Below the pieces are notes generated by a model. The model searched no databases. It was not told the DNA's origin and worked only from the letters and a program-made list of their open reading frames with translations. A stretch of DNA of 64,000 bases from Isoetes taiwanensis. Lineage: Eukaryota > Streptophyta > Lycopodiopsida > Isoetales > Isoetaceae. Positions 12,430 to 23,808 of this stretch are shown here, in pieces (the first letter of the stretch is position 1; each line of letters begins with the position of its first letter). The position numbers were made by a program, and so were the translations under genes. The stretch spans positions 1,979,029-2,043,028 of the forward strand of contig JAJEKV010000014.1 of NCBI GenBank assembly GCA_021234155.1, read 5' to 3'.

Positions 12430-13235
12430 CTTAGTTCGGGATAGAGCACTTCTGTTTGGAGCTTCTTGGGAGATTAGCATTCAAAATAAATAAGAAAGGT
12501 GTATGATCAGATTCAGGAGTTTTGTCCATGATGTTGAAGGACTAAACGATATCTGAGTCTTTGGTGGCAAGAAGATAATCCACCGTGCTTTCCCCATTCA
12601 AAAAGAAGTAGGTTGATTTCCCTGCATTAGGAAATTTTTATAACCCATTCAGAATTCTGAGGTTGCAGCTAGATCCTAGATCCAGAGTCGCTGAAATTGT
12701 GGCTCATATTCTTCTTCTAACCTTAGATCAGATTCTCTTATAAAAGAGATAGATTGATTCTCTTTGGTTCGGGCATTAAAGTCTCCGACCAGCCGATCTC
12801 TCCCTTGCTTCGAATTCACATATCTTCATGGATCTAGAATGTAGGGGCTGCTCTTTACCCAAATTGATATTATCATAAATAGTCATATTACGGAACAAAG
12901 TAGTAGCCTGCTAGATATGTTATATGCCCAGATTTCTATTTTTAGCCAAGTGTACTGATTATGCACGTGCACATTTTCAACTGCAATAGATTAAGCCTAA
13001 ATCATCTCTGACATAAGTCGCTATCCCACCAAAACCTCTGCCATAGCCCATTTCTTTTTGCATTCCAAGCTGATACCAGCATTCTAAATCCTTCAACATT
13101 GGCATCGAAAGAAGCTTGATGTTCCCAAGTTTCAAAAAAAAAAACAATATCTGCCATCTTTTTAGATTTCAGCAATTGCATATATCTTAGCTTGTATGAG
13201 GCCATGTACATCCCATGCTACAACCTTGAGGATCG
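12430..13235 (-). pseudogene. LINE endonuclease (EEP) fragment
   Basis: Minus-strand APE-type endonuclease remnant. It begins AWDVHGL near 13230, continues through DIVFFFETWEHQ (the catalytic Glu region) and FGGIATYV near 13020, then ESTVDYLLATKDSD near 12580 and SDHTPFLF near 12510. The pieces are in different frames. The order and spacing match the intact frame at 32595-33650. Confidence 0.75.
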
Positions 13236-13242
13236 CATGTCC

Positions 13243-13944
13243 CTAGTCTGCTCTTTTCCTGCGTGTTATCACAGATCTGCCATTAGTATCTACGAATGCA
13301 ATTAACCCCTCATCTCTTGTTGCTTTAACCTTGGCCAGCTCTTTGTTTCGTATGTCCATCTGTGCTGGAATCAAATCCAAGTCTATCCAAAGCTTTTGGC
13401 CTTTCAGCGCTGATTTATTGAGCAGCACCCTATCTCTATCTTCTTTCTGTACAAATTTTATAAGAATAGGCCTTGGGAGCTTCTTTCTGGACGACCCAAT
13501 CTCCTACAGTGCACTACTTTTGGATCATGAAGATGCATATTATGTTGAAAAATTCACTCACCATAGTTTTCAAGTCCTCGTTTTCTGCTCCTGCACACCT
13601 GAGATTTTTAAGTTTTTGTATCTCAGCTTCTGTTCAGTTTGTTCAAATGTCATCTCCTCTTGGTGAGATTGCAATTATTCCTTTGTTACCTCTGCAACCA
13701 AATTGCCACTTTTGCTCTCTAATGCAGAAAACACTTGTTGTGCATGCAGCTCTTCCCTACGTTGTTGAAGGGCTTCTTTGATTTCACTATTCTGAATTTT
13801 CAGTTCGCAGTTCTGCATAATGACTTCATCAACCACTGATCGAATTTTTGTCATCTCGGTCTTCATCTCCTGTAGAAGGTTCCAAATTTCGTTCCAGCCC
13901 ATGCCCGTGTATCTGTGCTGGAGGTCCGAGTTCCTTTGCCTCAT
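13243..13944 (-). pseudogene. LINE ORF1 (coiled-coil, RRM-like) fragment
   Basis: Minus-strand ORF1 remnant. The N-terminal part (13675-13944) is rich in E, K and Q with heptad-like spacing (EMKTEMTKIRSVVDEV, then NSEIKEALQQRREELHAQ), suggesting a coiled coil. The middle reads NLKISGVQEQ, like the start of an L1 ORF1p RRM. The end (13243-13450) has RPILIKFVQKEDRDRVLLNK and SALKGQKLWIDLDL, resembling the ORF1p C-terminal RNA-binding domain. At least two frame changes separate these parts. The protein would bind LINE RNA as a chaperone. Confidence 0.7.
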
Positions 13945-14059
13945 TTGTGAGTACCAAACTTATATAAGTAGGAGGTGCGTGAGGTCGCTTGGTGCTAGGT
14001 CACAGGTCACTGGTCGCTATAAGGAAAAGAAAAGGAGCAGCCATGGTTCCTGAGATACT

Positions 14060-15640
14060 CTTATACATCACATTAGAGAGAGAAATGGATGGTAATCTGA
14101 AAAAGTACTAGGCATATCTATCTTAGGGACTAAAGCAATAAAACTGATATTAATTCTAGTATCGAAATACTTATACTCCCTGTATTCATTGGCCAGATTG
14201 GTAATATAATCTACAAGCAAAGGGCCAGGCCTTTTCGTAGAATTCAATAGGCAGCCCATCAGGTCTAGGGTTTTCCATTATCCATATTCTTTACCACCTG
14301 CAAAAGCTTAAAGTTTGTAAACAGTTTAGCCATGTCAATGTTATCAAGATTAGTGAATTTAGCATTTATGCTAATGAAGCCATCCATAATGACATGACTG
14401 CTATCCTGATTGGTCCCCATTATGCTTATAAAATGTTGAGTTGCAGCTCATTTCTGCATCATCCAAGATGTACTCTTCACCTAATATAAAAAATATGGTT
14501 TCTCTTAGTCCTGCTCTTGGCTTTAAGGAAGAAATATTTGGAGTTGCGGTTTTCATCATTCTTAGTCTCATGAATCTTAGATTTGATCTTCCATCCTCTT
14601 GCAATTCTAATCTCCTCGTTTTCAATCTCTTTTCTTATATTTTCTTGATCCTCATCTGAAGCTCTAGGCAAAGAATCCCTGAGGTTATTCAGTCGTTCCA
14701 TATTCTGTTTATACACTTCTTTACCCTAAACCTTCAGCCAAATCTTTATTCTTTTAGCAGTGTGAATCCACCAATCCATCCACCCATAATTATTACAGGG
14801 TTTATCAAATTCCTCTATTATTCCTTCCAGGCCATTCATGAAGTCCTCATGATCCAACAGACTAGTGTTAAGCTTGAAGTAGGGTTTTCTTTTCCTGCTT
14901 ATTCCATCAGGAGAAATATTGAGATGTTGAGGGAAATGATCAGAAACCGTGTAGCCCTCCAGATTAATAACCCTATTACTATTATTCCAGAGATTCTCAC
15001 TTAAATAGAATCTATCATGCAGGCAAAGGATAGGAGACTCAGACTAGCTGAAGGAGTCAGGCTTGGTTCTGGATAGATTAAGATTATGGGAGGATAAAAA
15101 GTTATTCCAAGCAACATATTCATAAGGGATAAGAGGTTTGAAGTTCCTATTTTTCATGAAGTTATGAGAAACCATATTAAAGTCAACCCACCACAATGCA
15201 TTCATCATAATCAAGTTTATCAAGGTTGTCTTTAATCCCTTTCCATAAGTTGCTTCTATCCTTTGGGTTGTGGTAAGAATAAATGTTAACCACCACTAAC
15301 TTGGTACTGTCCATATCCCCACACATAATCTGCCATCTTCCCTCTTTGTCATCTACCCTGTAAATATTCTCCCAGTCAGCTTTCCATGCAATTGCTATTC
15401 CTGCAGAAGAAGCATTAGCTGGGATTGATCAAATATCATACCCCATAGGAAGAATATTTTTAATAATTTTTTCATGACTATACTCATGAATTTTATGCTC
15501 CTGAATTAAAACAATGTCTGGATTAAGGGAGGAGAAACACATCTTTAGACGCTTCTTTTATTAAAACAGTCTATTCCTTGGAGATTCCAAGTTATAATCT
15601 TTCTAATGCAATCCATAAATCAGATTTTATACATACCTTT
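14060..15640 (-). mobile_element. L1-type LINE (lineage B), partial
   Basis: A second LINE lineage, minus strand, immediately upstream of lineage A ORF1. The endonuclease is at about 15000-15640: WNLQGID, then PDIVLIQEHKIHEYSHE, and further on MCGDMDSTKLVVVNIYSY. The EEP-RT linker at 14401-14716 has RIARGWKIKSKIHETK and SKYFFLKAKSRTKRNHI. The RT start at 14068-14259 has FIALVPKIDMPSTFSDYHP. These are typical of plant L1 elements. The RT palm is absent. Confidence 0.75.
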
Positions 15641-15732
15641 GATCTTTCTAGAGTCGATAGCCAATTTCCTTGGACTGACTCTAGTGGGGCCTGGGTATAA
15701 ATTTTTCCTTCCTCTACACTTCTTTTATGAGT

Positions 15733-16215
15733 GCTTTAGACCATTATTCTTCATCTCATAGAAGAATTTAAAAACTTCTTTGAGGTGACCATTTTCAGCA
15801 TAACCTAAAATCATAGCAGTCCATGAGATCATATCATGTCCATGCATTTGCTCAAATATCCTTGCAAAGCATAAGCTTCAATCATGGTAGACCAGGAAAG
15901 CATTGTTCCCTGATGAATATCCTCGATAGATTTTTATAATTCCCATTTATAGCATTCAAGATATCTCATCTCTCTGGGGCCTTTGTTGAAAGAGAGTATG
16001 GGTTCCTCGCTGCATCCCTGCTGTATATGCGTTGCAATATAAAATATTCCCAGAAACTGCATCCCTTTTAGGCATTTCTTGAAAAATTAGAAGGGCATCT
16101 TTAGCTTCCAATCTTCAGCAAAAATCATAGTCGTTAGGTTCCAACAAGGCGGACTCCATTTGAAAAATTTCAAATTCTGCTGGAGCTTCAGACAGAGATC
16201 CACAGGCACCTTACC
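15733..16215 (-). pseudogene. partial second copy of the PPR gene
   Basis: About 480 bp that align with 17117-17622 (middle PPR motifs of the neighbouring gene) at high identity, with small deletions, including about 22 bp near 15850. The frame is broken repeatedly. It lies downstream of the main PPR gene on the same strand, so it looks like a local partial duplication. Confidence 0.8.
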
Positions 16216-18060
16216 TATTTCGGGCATGAAGCTCTTAACGCATCCTGAGAAGCTTGAAGTTGTACCTATTTCCAAAAGCCTAGAGAATCTGAACACATTG
16301 AACTGGTCTTGAAGCTCCTGGGTTTAAAGGCAGACTCAATATGATGCACTCTTTCTACTATGCCAAAACCGAAGTCCTCTGAGCGCGATGCTTAGAAGCT
16401 TGTCCAGGATGGTACAGCCGATCAGATCCACAACAACATATATGTTATAAATCCATCCATAAATACTTCCTCTGACTCCAACCAATTTCAATGTGGATAT
16501 CTTGCACATCTGCCAGAAATATAGCCATTAGCGTGGGGACATGAAGTTCCCAAATTCACATTAATTCTGCAATAATCAAGTACTGACATCCATGATATAA
16601 CATTTGGTTCAAAAAGGCATATTCACTATAAGATCGTCAACTTCATCCATATGTCCTGCATGTACAAGAATATAAATAGCAGAGTTATAATGTCCAATTT
16701 CTTGGTTCAAGTTGTAAGTTTGGCAGAGTGAAACAAACCAATGGCAAACTCCTCCTTCCAATGCGATACATTTATAAGATGACAGAATGGAGCTCAAGGT
16801 CGTGGAATCGTGCATTATAGATTCTTGCTGCATTTGATGGAGTGCTTGAAGGGCTTCACTTGATTTCCCATACTGAGCATATGCATCAATCATAGCATTC
16901 CATGAAACAATGGTTTTACAATTCATGTTGCAAAACAGTTTGATTGCCTTGCATAAACTTCCGCGGTTAACATACATATTTAATAGAGCATGATTGACAT
17001 CGCTATCTGAACCAAACCCACGTTCTATTGCATGCAAGTGTATGTTTTGACCTTGAACAAAGAGATCCCTTTTTTCCCACATGCATCAACAATGGCAACA
17101 AACACAGGTTTGGTTGGCTTTAGACCATTATTCTTCATCTCATAAAAAGAATTTAAGGGCTTCTTTGAGGTGACCATTTTCAGCATAACCTATAATCATA
17201 GCAGTCCATGAGATCATATCATGTCCATGCATTTGCTCAAATATTTTGAATGCATTCTGTAACTGTCCTTGCAAAGCATAAGCTTCAATCATGCTAGACC
17301 AGGAAAGCATTGTCCCCTGATGAATATCCTCAATAGAATTTTTTATAGCTCCCATTTATAGCATTCCAAGATATCTCATCTCTCTCTGGCATTTGTTGAA
17401 AGAGACTATGGGCCCCTTCGCTGCATCCCTGCTGTATATGTGCTGCAATTAAAATATTCCACGAGACCACATCCCTTTTAGGCATTTGTTGGAAAATTAG
17501 AAGGGCATCTTTTAGCTTTCCATGTTGAGCATAAATCATAACCATCAAGTTCCAACAAGATGGATTCCTTTTTAAAAAATTTCAAATACTGCACGAGCTT
17601 CAGGCAGAGATCCACAGACACCATATATTTGCACCAGAAGATTAGCCAATTCTGTATTTCTTCCCAAACCCACTTTAATAATGTAATCATGAATGCGTTT
17701 AACATGTGCTAGATTCTTCGTCTTGCTAGAATTTTGTAACGAAGACACAATAGTGGGTATATCCACTGATCTTTTACCTGATCTTTTGCCTGATCTTCGT
17801 GGTTTCCCAAACATATCTACCTCCACCTTCATTTCCGTCCTCGCGGCTGTCCCAAATAAGCTCTTTTCTTCTAGTTCCAACTTGGTGTACTTTTCTTTCA
17901 CAAAAGCAAATGCTTGATTGCATTCTCCTGAAGCTCTTAGACCGAGAAAAGCGATATGATGTGCTGGTACATCTTTGAAATACTGAAAAGCAACTCCCAA
18001 TTTCCTGACCCTCTGAAGGCCTTTCATTAGGAAACCACATCTATCGCTGCAAGATTCCAA
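16195..18060 (-). CDS. PLS-class pentatricopeptide-repeat protein, frames interrupted
   Basis: PPR proteins bind organellar RNA and guide editing, splicing or processing in plastids and mitochondria. The start is taken as the ATG at 18060. The first roughly 160 residues include IPTIVSSLQNSSKTKNLAHV and IHDYIIKVGLGRNTELANLL, which start the repeat array. Following frames carry repeats such as VVSWNILIAAHIQQGCSEGA, ISWTAMIIGYAENGHLKEAL and TIVSWNAMIDAYAQYGKSSE. An E-like region follows at 16488-16640 (MPFEPNVISWMSVLDYCRIN), and a degraded stretch to about 16195 resembles the E+/early DYW junction (EIGWS...VDRS..HP). The frame changes near 17570, 17345 and 17100; the first is at adjacent T and A runs. 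No intron is evident. Confidence 0.75.
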
Positions 18061-18750
18061 ATATCATAAGGGTATCTTCCAGCAGAGCTCTTCTCGGTGA
18101 TTCGTTAAAGAAAAAAAAATCCATGCTTCAGCAATATCACTGTCCTTGTATCAGGTGCTCCGAAGGAAGATGGAGATACTCAGCTGCCATTGTCGCAGGA
18201 TCACATCATGTGAGGATGACATCATGTGAGGTGTGATTAAGGGTGAAATCACACATTGCTTCCCCCTAATTTTTCTGCCTTCAACCTATCACACTACCGA
18301 CGCCTAAGCCGAGTTTTGAGGGCGAACGAAAACGCAGGAATCTCCGTCCTACGGACGGCCCATCTCCATCTTGATCCAATGGTCGGAGGCCAGTTTTCAA
18401 TCTTCCATTCTTCCTTCCGGCGTCCCTGTCCAGCATCCACCGGCAAAATGCAAGTGCAATTTGCTGGTTCCCCCTGAATGCAAAGAAGAATACTGCAAAA
18501 GAATCCAATGAAAGGGTCTTCCCCTTTTCGCTATTGATCTTCTGCCTTCAATTTCAATTTGAATCTCTGCACCTCTCCAATTTCATCCGCTCTCGTATGA
18601 AATTGAGATACTCATCCGAGGTGGAGGCATCTTCGAAATATTGCCATGTGGCCACCCCCTATTGGTACCACTAACTAATAAGTGGAAGTGTTCAAAACCT
18701 ATATATTGATGTCCAGCACAGTAAACAAGTTCACAATGCTGACATTGTTA
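18061..18750. other. region upstream of the PPR gene, no other gene seen
   Basis: This holds the expected promoter and 5' UTR of the minus-strand PPR gene. A short direct repeat, GATCACATCATGTGAGGATGACATCATGTGAGG, sits near 18200 as two overlapping CATCATGTGAGG copies. The overlapping frames at 18256-18508 on both strands look like chance. Confidence 0.4.
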
Positions 18751-18860
18751 GAGGTAATGTTCACTGGCTGGCCATTACGCGGGGTAAGGCCGTGGCGAGC
18801 CCGTTAAGGCGAGCCAGTGGCTGCACCCCGCGTAATGGCCAGCCAGCGAACATTTCCCCT
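18751..18860. repeat. GC-rich inverted repeat (hairpin 1)
   Basis: Left arm 18756-18785 and right arm 18825-18854 are 30-nt inverted copies with one mismatch; the left arm begins AATGTTCACTGGCTGGCC. A spacer of 39 bp separates them. GAGG and CCTC extend the pairing at the outer ends. It looks like a small fold-back element, and no target duplication was found. Confidence 0.8.
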
Positions 18861-18982
18861 CGAAATGTTAAGGCAGGCCATATTTTGCACGTGCCGCCCC
18901 ATTTTGTTCAATTCGGCGAGCACTAGCAGCCTGCCAGGTAAGGGTGATAATATGGAGAAATGTGGCCTGCCCTAACATTTCG
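18861..18982. repeat. inverted repeat (hairpin 2), related to hairpin 1
   Basis: Arms at 18861-18880 (CGAAATGTTAAGGCAGGCCA) and 18963-18982 pair with one mismatch across an 82-bp loop. The arms resemble those of hairpin 1 (AATGTT...GGC.GGCCAT), so the two are probably related elements side by side. A (GATATT)n run follows directly. Confidence 0.75.
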
Positions 18983-19079
18983 ATATTGATATTGATATTG
19001 ATATTTGAAAAAAAAGGAAAAACTAGCCCAACTCACTTTTAATTAATACTTCCTTCTTCCTTTGTCCTCTTACACTTCC

Positions 19080-20480
19080 ACCATGCTATTTTGACAAGTG
19101 CACCCTCTTCATCGCCCCCCAAACAAAATTACGAATTGTCGCTTCCATCTCGTGTGCCTTATCACGTGGAGCAACTAAGAGTGATGACACATAGATGTGC
19201 ATGCTACATAACACATGTTTTGCTACTGCAATCCTTCCAGCTAGTGATAGCTTCGCAACTTTCCACCAGTTTAAACTTCTTTGGAGTCCAAGAATCATCT
19301 CGTCCCAAATCCTAGTTGTATGCATATCTATTCCAACCGGGATTCCTAGGAGCCTGGAGATTTCCTCTTCTAGAATGACTTTCCATGGAAGAGATTCAAG
19401 ACAATTAGGATGTGTGCCTTCTCCCGCCCACTGTGCAGAACACTTCTTCCAATTAATGAGCCATCCTGATGCTAGAGAGAAAGTGTCCAGCAATTGAGTT
19501 GCGCACATTAAGTTATATTCCTAGGAACACGGAGATTTCCTCTTCTAGAATGACTTTCCATGGAAGAGATTCAAGACAATTAGGATGTGTGCCTTCCCTT
19601 AGCCAACTATCTGAGAACACTTCTTCCAATTAATGAGGCATCGATGCTAGAGAGAAAGTGTCAAGCAATTGAGTTCTAGCACATTAAGTTATCTTCCTCG
19701 CTTCTAAAAGAGAAAAGAGTCGATGCGCATCACGATTTGTATATTTGTTACAATCAGTCCTGCATTTGCAATCCTTGTAATAGACCATCTTTTGAAGCTT
19801 GGATAAGAAGCGGTGAAAATCCCTCTGCGGTATATTGAACAAGAATGGCACTAGGGGGCATCCTTGCACGATGCCTTTTGATTTTGAAAATAGAGGAGGA
19901 CTGGCCATGTAGCAAGACCGATGCGTCGCGAAATCTGATGGGTTCTTAATGATATTGGTGAATGATTCACAGCACCTTAATTTTACCATCATTTTGTCTA
20001 GAAAACTCCAACCGATGCTATCATATGCTTTAATAAAATCCGGCAATATATATACAAAGGCGATTGCTACATTATTTAAGATGCTTCCACTAGGAAAAAC
20101 CACGATTGTGCATAAGAAATGTTCTCGACCAAAATTGGTTTTATTTTCTCTGCCATAACCTTCGCTATAATTTTTATAGAATCTTGGATAGAAACGTGAT
20201 GGGTTACCAATCATTGATGGTCTGGGATCTTTACCCTTTGATATTAAGGCAATGCAAACCTATGTTTAATTTTGGATCAAACTTTTAAAAACGTAAAATC
20301 TGCGTAGGTTGAAAATATGCCTTCTTTTGTCCACTCCTAGTACTTTTGAAAAAACTTGATTGGTATTCCATCCATTCCAGGGCATTTACCTTTGTAAGAG
20401 ACTGCATTTGCAAATCTTCCAATGAGAGAGGTTGATTTAAAACGTGTTGTTGCCCCTGTTTTATCACTGGTCACTATTGA
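19080..20480 (-). mobile_element. L1-type LINE, RT and C-terminal half
   Basis: Minus strand. The RT core at 19684-20214 has LPDFIKAYDSIGWSFLDKMM and KGIVQGCPLVPFLFNI. Upstream, near 20290-20420, is LSLEDLQMQ followed in another frame by GKCPGMDGIPIKFF. The C-terminal part at 19086-19508 has FSLASGWLINWKKCSAQW and LNWWKVAKLSLAGRIAVAKH, typical of plant L1 RT thumb and connection. The YADD region is degraded. The upstream half of the same element is at 22757-23185, displaced by the insertion at 20482-22756. Confidence 0.8.
19343..19692. repeat. 175-bp tandem duplication inside the LINE
   Basis: 19343-19517 and 19518-19692 are near copies, both starting TTCCTAGGA and both containing GGAAGAGATTCAAGACAATT. 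The duplicated segment encodes part of the RT C-terminal region, so the event happened after insertion and breaks the protein. Confidence 0.85.
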
Positions 20481-20481
20481 A

Positions 20482-20876
20482 CCACAAGTGGTTCAACATG
20501 TTTTTGTAGGACAACATATTTGGGGCATATTGTAATGGTTGATTATAAGGGTTGGGATTAAGTGGTGGAAGTTGAAAGTTAAGATGAAGAGGCAAAAGGA
20601 AGGTTATGATGAAGAGGTGGGATATAATGGTTGGAGATTTATTAGAAAAAGCTTAAATATGTTGAGGAGATACTATCTCCTCCTCTTCCTTCATGTTCTT
20701 CAAATGGAGTAGTGGCAGTACTGAAAGGAGGGGTGTGATAGCCCCCTCCATATTTGATTTGAAGGCCCTGCAAGGGGAAATTTCTTTACGCATTGCTTCA
20801 AATCAATGATAGTCTATGATGAAAAAGTTCTGTGGTGTTGGCCTGGAAGGGGAACTAGGTTCAACATTATGGCACT
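20482..20876 (+). repeat. direct repeat A (probable LTR, truncated)
   Basis: About 395 bp running from CCACAAGTGGTTCAACATG to GGTTCAACA. It is repeated at 22321-22756 with roughly 85-90% identity by eye. Ending in CA and flanking an insertion that splits a LINE, it behaves like an LTR. Relative to repeat B it lacks about 45 bp near its 3' end, and perhaps also the 5' part. Confidence 0.65.
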
Positions 20877-22320
20877 CCTGGTGGGACTCTATTCTTGTGA
20901 GCAGAATTTTATTCCCCAACATATAGTCTGTATCAGAAAACAGAATATCGAGTGCTTTATGAAGATATTTTCATGAAGTTGTTGGACAATGTTGTTAATC
21001 TCAAGGGAAAGTCCCCTCTGTCAGAGACCAACGGCTAAGTGCAGGAGAAATCTATATGCAGAATCATTGAAGAATGTGTGTTACTGTTCCCTGTTTGTTC
21101 CAAGAGACTCAAAGGGCGTAGCCTTCCCATTTTTTTTGCCATACATTACGCATCATTGCCTTCTATCTACGATACAATCATTTGCTTCCCTAAAATCACG
21201 AAAGCCACCATAAGCCTAAACTTGCTCTCACGTATTAATTTTACAATTTTTGAAAACACTAATCTAAAGACACGAATCCGCTCTTGCCATACAATGCAAA
21301 GATGCACGCTTTTCGGCTGCTCAAAACTAGCTTGTTCAGAAACTGCTTTTCTAAATCTGCCCTCAAACACCTAAAATGCTTCTTGGGATTACTGTTGCGG
21401 ATTCTTTGGTTGGATTTCCACTAGCGGCAAGTTTGGAAATGGCGTGGTCAGGTAGCTTCCACCTTAACAACGAAAAACTTGGGTTGTCGGCATTTTCTAC
21501 TTTGAAGCCTTCCAATAGCGAAAAAGACTTTTAGCTATTTTTAGGTAAAGTTCTTACATATTGCTTTTTATTCTACTAGGCAATATTGCCCTATAGAATG
21601 AAAATTCAATGGCAACAATAAAAACAATGCCACCTATAAAATTACCACAACTAATAGAAAGATGCAAGAATGGCAGAATGTGATGTGGGGATTTGTTGTT
21701 GGCTACTATTTTTTAAGGAATACTCCCATTAGTTAGTGTTAATCCGGCCTTAGTGTTTTGCCTTTGCCGACTATGCCTATCCATATCTTGAAGACAGATG
21801 TCGTTGATCTCCAAAGGCCGCCACATCTTCTTTGCTGAAAACTCGACCTTCTATCTTTTCCATTACTTAAACTGAAACAACCTTCTGGATTTTTGCGGCG
21901 GCATCTCCATAACCTACCCTAGAAATTATTTACGCGCCGACCATTGCGGACCCAGCTTGTTTGCTATTGTGGATATTTCATTAGGGCACCCCATGGTTTT
22001 GTTGGGACACTCTAAGGTTTTGTCAATGTGTGACATGCACTAATGATGCTATTGTATAGAACTTTATTATATTATTTTGCCAAGCAGGGTTACTTCCGCG
22101 TGGACCAGAGCCACGATAGTCGGTCTTGGGATGTTGGGAGTACCTTTAAAATGGACTTGTTGAGTATGGTTATCCACACATCGTCCCGAGTCAAAGTAGC
22201 CCGGTCTTGGGCGTGTGGATGTGCCCGACTCATTTCTATGTACTTCATAATGTATTTTAAGTGCTATATTATGTGTTGGGCGAGGGACCGACTTTGTATC
22301 TTTTTGGGGCATAATGTGAG
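20877..22320 (+). mobile_element. interior of a probable non-autonomous LTR element
   Basis: About 1.4 kb between the two direct repeats. It has no recognisable gag or pol. The 300 bp just before repeat B (about 22010-22320) could belong to a longer 3' LTR. No standard tRNA primer-binding site was recognised after repeat A. A decayed or non-autonomous element (TRIM/LARD-like) fits best. Confidence 0.45.
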
Positions 22321-22756
22321 CCACAAGTGGTTCAACATGTTTTGTAGGCCAACATATTTGGGGCATATTGTAATAGTTGATTTTAAGGGTTGGGATTAAG
22401 TGGTGGAAGTTGAAGGTTAAGATGAAGAGGCAAAATGGAAGGTTATGATGAAGAGGTGGGATATAATGGTTGGCTAAGATTTATTGGAAAAAGCGGCTTA
22501 AATATGTTGAGGAGATACTATCTCCTCCTCTTCCTTCCACGTTCTTCAAATGGACTAGTGGCAAATTACTCAAAGGAGGGGTATGACAGACCCCTCAAAT
22601 TTGATTTGAAGGCCCTTGCAAGGGAATTTCTTTATGTATTACATCCTTATTGAATGTATTTTCTTTCGAATTCTGAGCTGGATTGTTTCGGATCAATGAT
22701 AGTCTATGATGAAAAATTTCTATGGTGTTGGCCTGGAAGGGAAACCAGGTTCAACA
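22321..22756 (+). repeat. direct repeat B (probable 3' LTR)
   Basis: Partner of repeat A, with the same ends but about 45 bp more (TTGAATGTATTTTCTTTCG and flanking bases). The LINE resumes immediately after GGTTCAACA, which fixes the insertion border at 22756/22757. Confidence 0.65.
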
Positions 22757-23185
22757 GTTGCACCTTTGAGATCCCTAACACTTCAAACACATCTTGGTGA
22801 GGTAGTGTTTTCTCTTCAAAGAATTGTTTATAGTGATCATATACAAATTCCTTCAAGCCATCTGGACTCTTTATGGTCGACCCGTCATCCAATGTGATAC
22901 TAGATAGAGCCTTTGACCATTTCTTTTGTTTTGCTGCCTTAAAGATAACCCTTGAGCATTTATCTGCCTCTTTGAGCCATGTTAAACTAGCCTTGTTTCT
23001 ATTCTCTGTATCTTTGACCTCCTCCCTATTTTCAATTTCATCGAGTAATTGTTTCTCTTCCATTCCATCGTTGAGCCCTCTTAATCTCAATGAAACGAAC
23101 TCTGCTCTCTCCTCTTGTTTTTATCTATCCCACAATTTTTGCAAAATTCTTGATGCTGCTAATGCTTCTATCGGCTCTCTCATAC
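22757..23185 (-). mobile_element. L1-type LINE, EEP-RT linker (5' half of split LINE)
   Basis: The minus-strand open frame contains SLTWLKEADKCSRVIFKAAK, KALSSITLDDGSTIKSPDGL and HYKQFFEEKTLPHQDVFEVL, the linker between endonuclease and RT in plant L1 elements. It stops at the LTR border, and its natural continuation is at 20480, so both pieces form one interrupted element. Upstream it is cut by a plus-strand LINE near 23185. Confidence 0.75.
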
Positions 23186-23808
23186 CTGCTTGGTTAAAAT
23201 TCATTCCTCCAAGGGTGTGCTCATTTATTTGGCAAGTTGTGCACAGAGTCCTCAAGTGAATACAAAAGTTACAAAGTATAAAGAAGAGGTAGGTCCTTTG
23301 TGCCTTGCGTGCAAAGTGAGCGACGAGAACTTGGAACATTGTTTGATAGAAGATATTGATTTGCAAGCGATGTGGAATTGGTGCGAGGAAAGGTTTGACA
23401 ATACACTTGGGCCAACCAGATTCTCTTGGGCATCTACCCAGTGGAATGGGTATAGTTTAAATGCTCTGCCTTTCAAATAGTTAGGGCATAGATGCTATGG
23501 ATCATATGGAAGAAAAGAAGAGCAATTGTGTTTCGTGAAGAATACACTACAGGTACACAATTGGTGTACGCTTTGGAGAAGTGTTTCAGAAAATACAAAT
23601 GCATACATGGTTTGTGAGACTACCTTGAAAGAGGTAGTTTGGGAAACTTTCATCAAACTCTAGCTGCTGAAGGTCTTCATTACCATGTAAAAGGTTGAAG
23701 TTTGACTCTGTAGTAACCCCTCTTCAAACTTGGAGGGTGTCCCTTTGCTATATAATCATGTAGCATTTATTTAATATCAATAAAATTCTTTATCCATAAA
23801 AAAAGCTT
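23185..23808 (+). mobile_element. 5'-truncated L1 LINE, zf-RVT and 3' end
   Basis: Plus strand. 23190-23480 encodes a zf-RVT zinc-binding domain: PRVCSFIWQVVHRVLK, then GPLCLACKVSDENLEHCLIE and W.WCEERFD. One frame change falls near 23260. The following sequence continues as an L1 C-terminus (WIIWKKRRAIVFRE). The 3' UTR ends with AATAAAATTC and an A run at about 23799-23805. It is 5'-truncated, as usual for LINE insertions. Confidence 0.75.

Larger units (their letters stand above)
11825..13960 (-). mobile_element. LINE, lineage A, 3'-truncated
   Basis: Minus-strand LINE with ORF1 at about 13243-13944, endonuclease at about 12430-13235 and the start of RT at 11830-12300. RT motifs are MVGNMFAKLLGGLLE and FLAFIDFSK, after which the homology stops near 11825, so the palm and C-terminus are missing. 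ORF1 and the endonuclease frame overlap at their junction: the ORF1 end ITRRKRAD lies next to AWDVHGL in the next frame. The same arrangement is seen in the copy at 30365-34590. Confidence 0.8.

Noticed and set aside
22043-22399. 118-codon plus-strand frame and its minus-strand counterpart
   Set aside because: Both overlap the probable LTR region, are not recognisable, and have no coding support.
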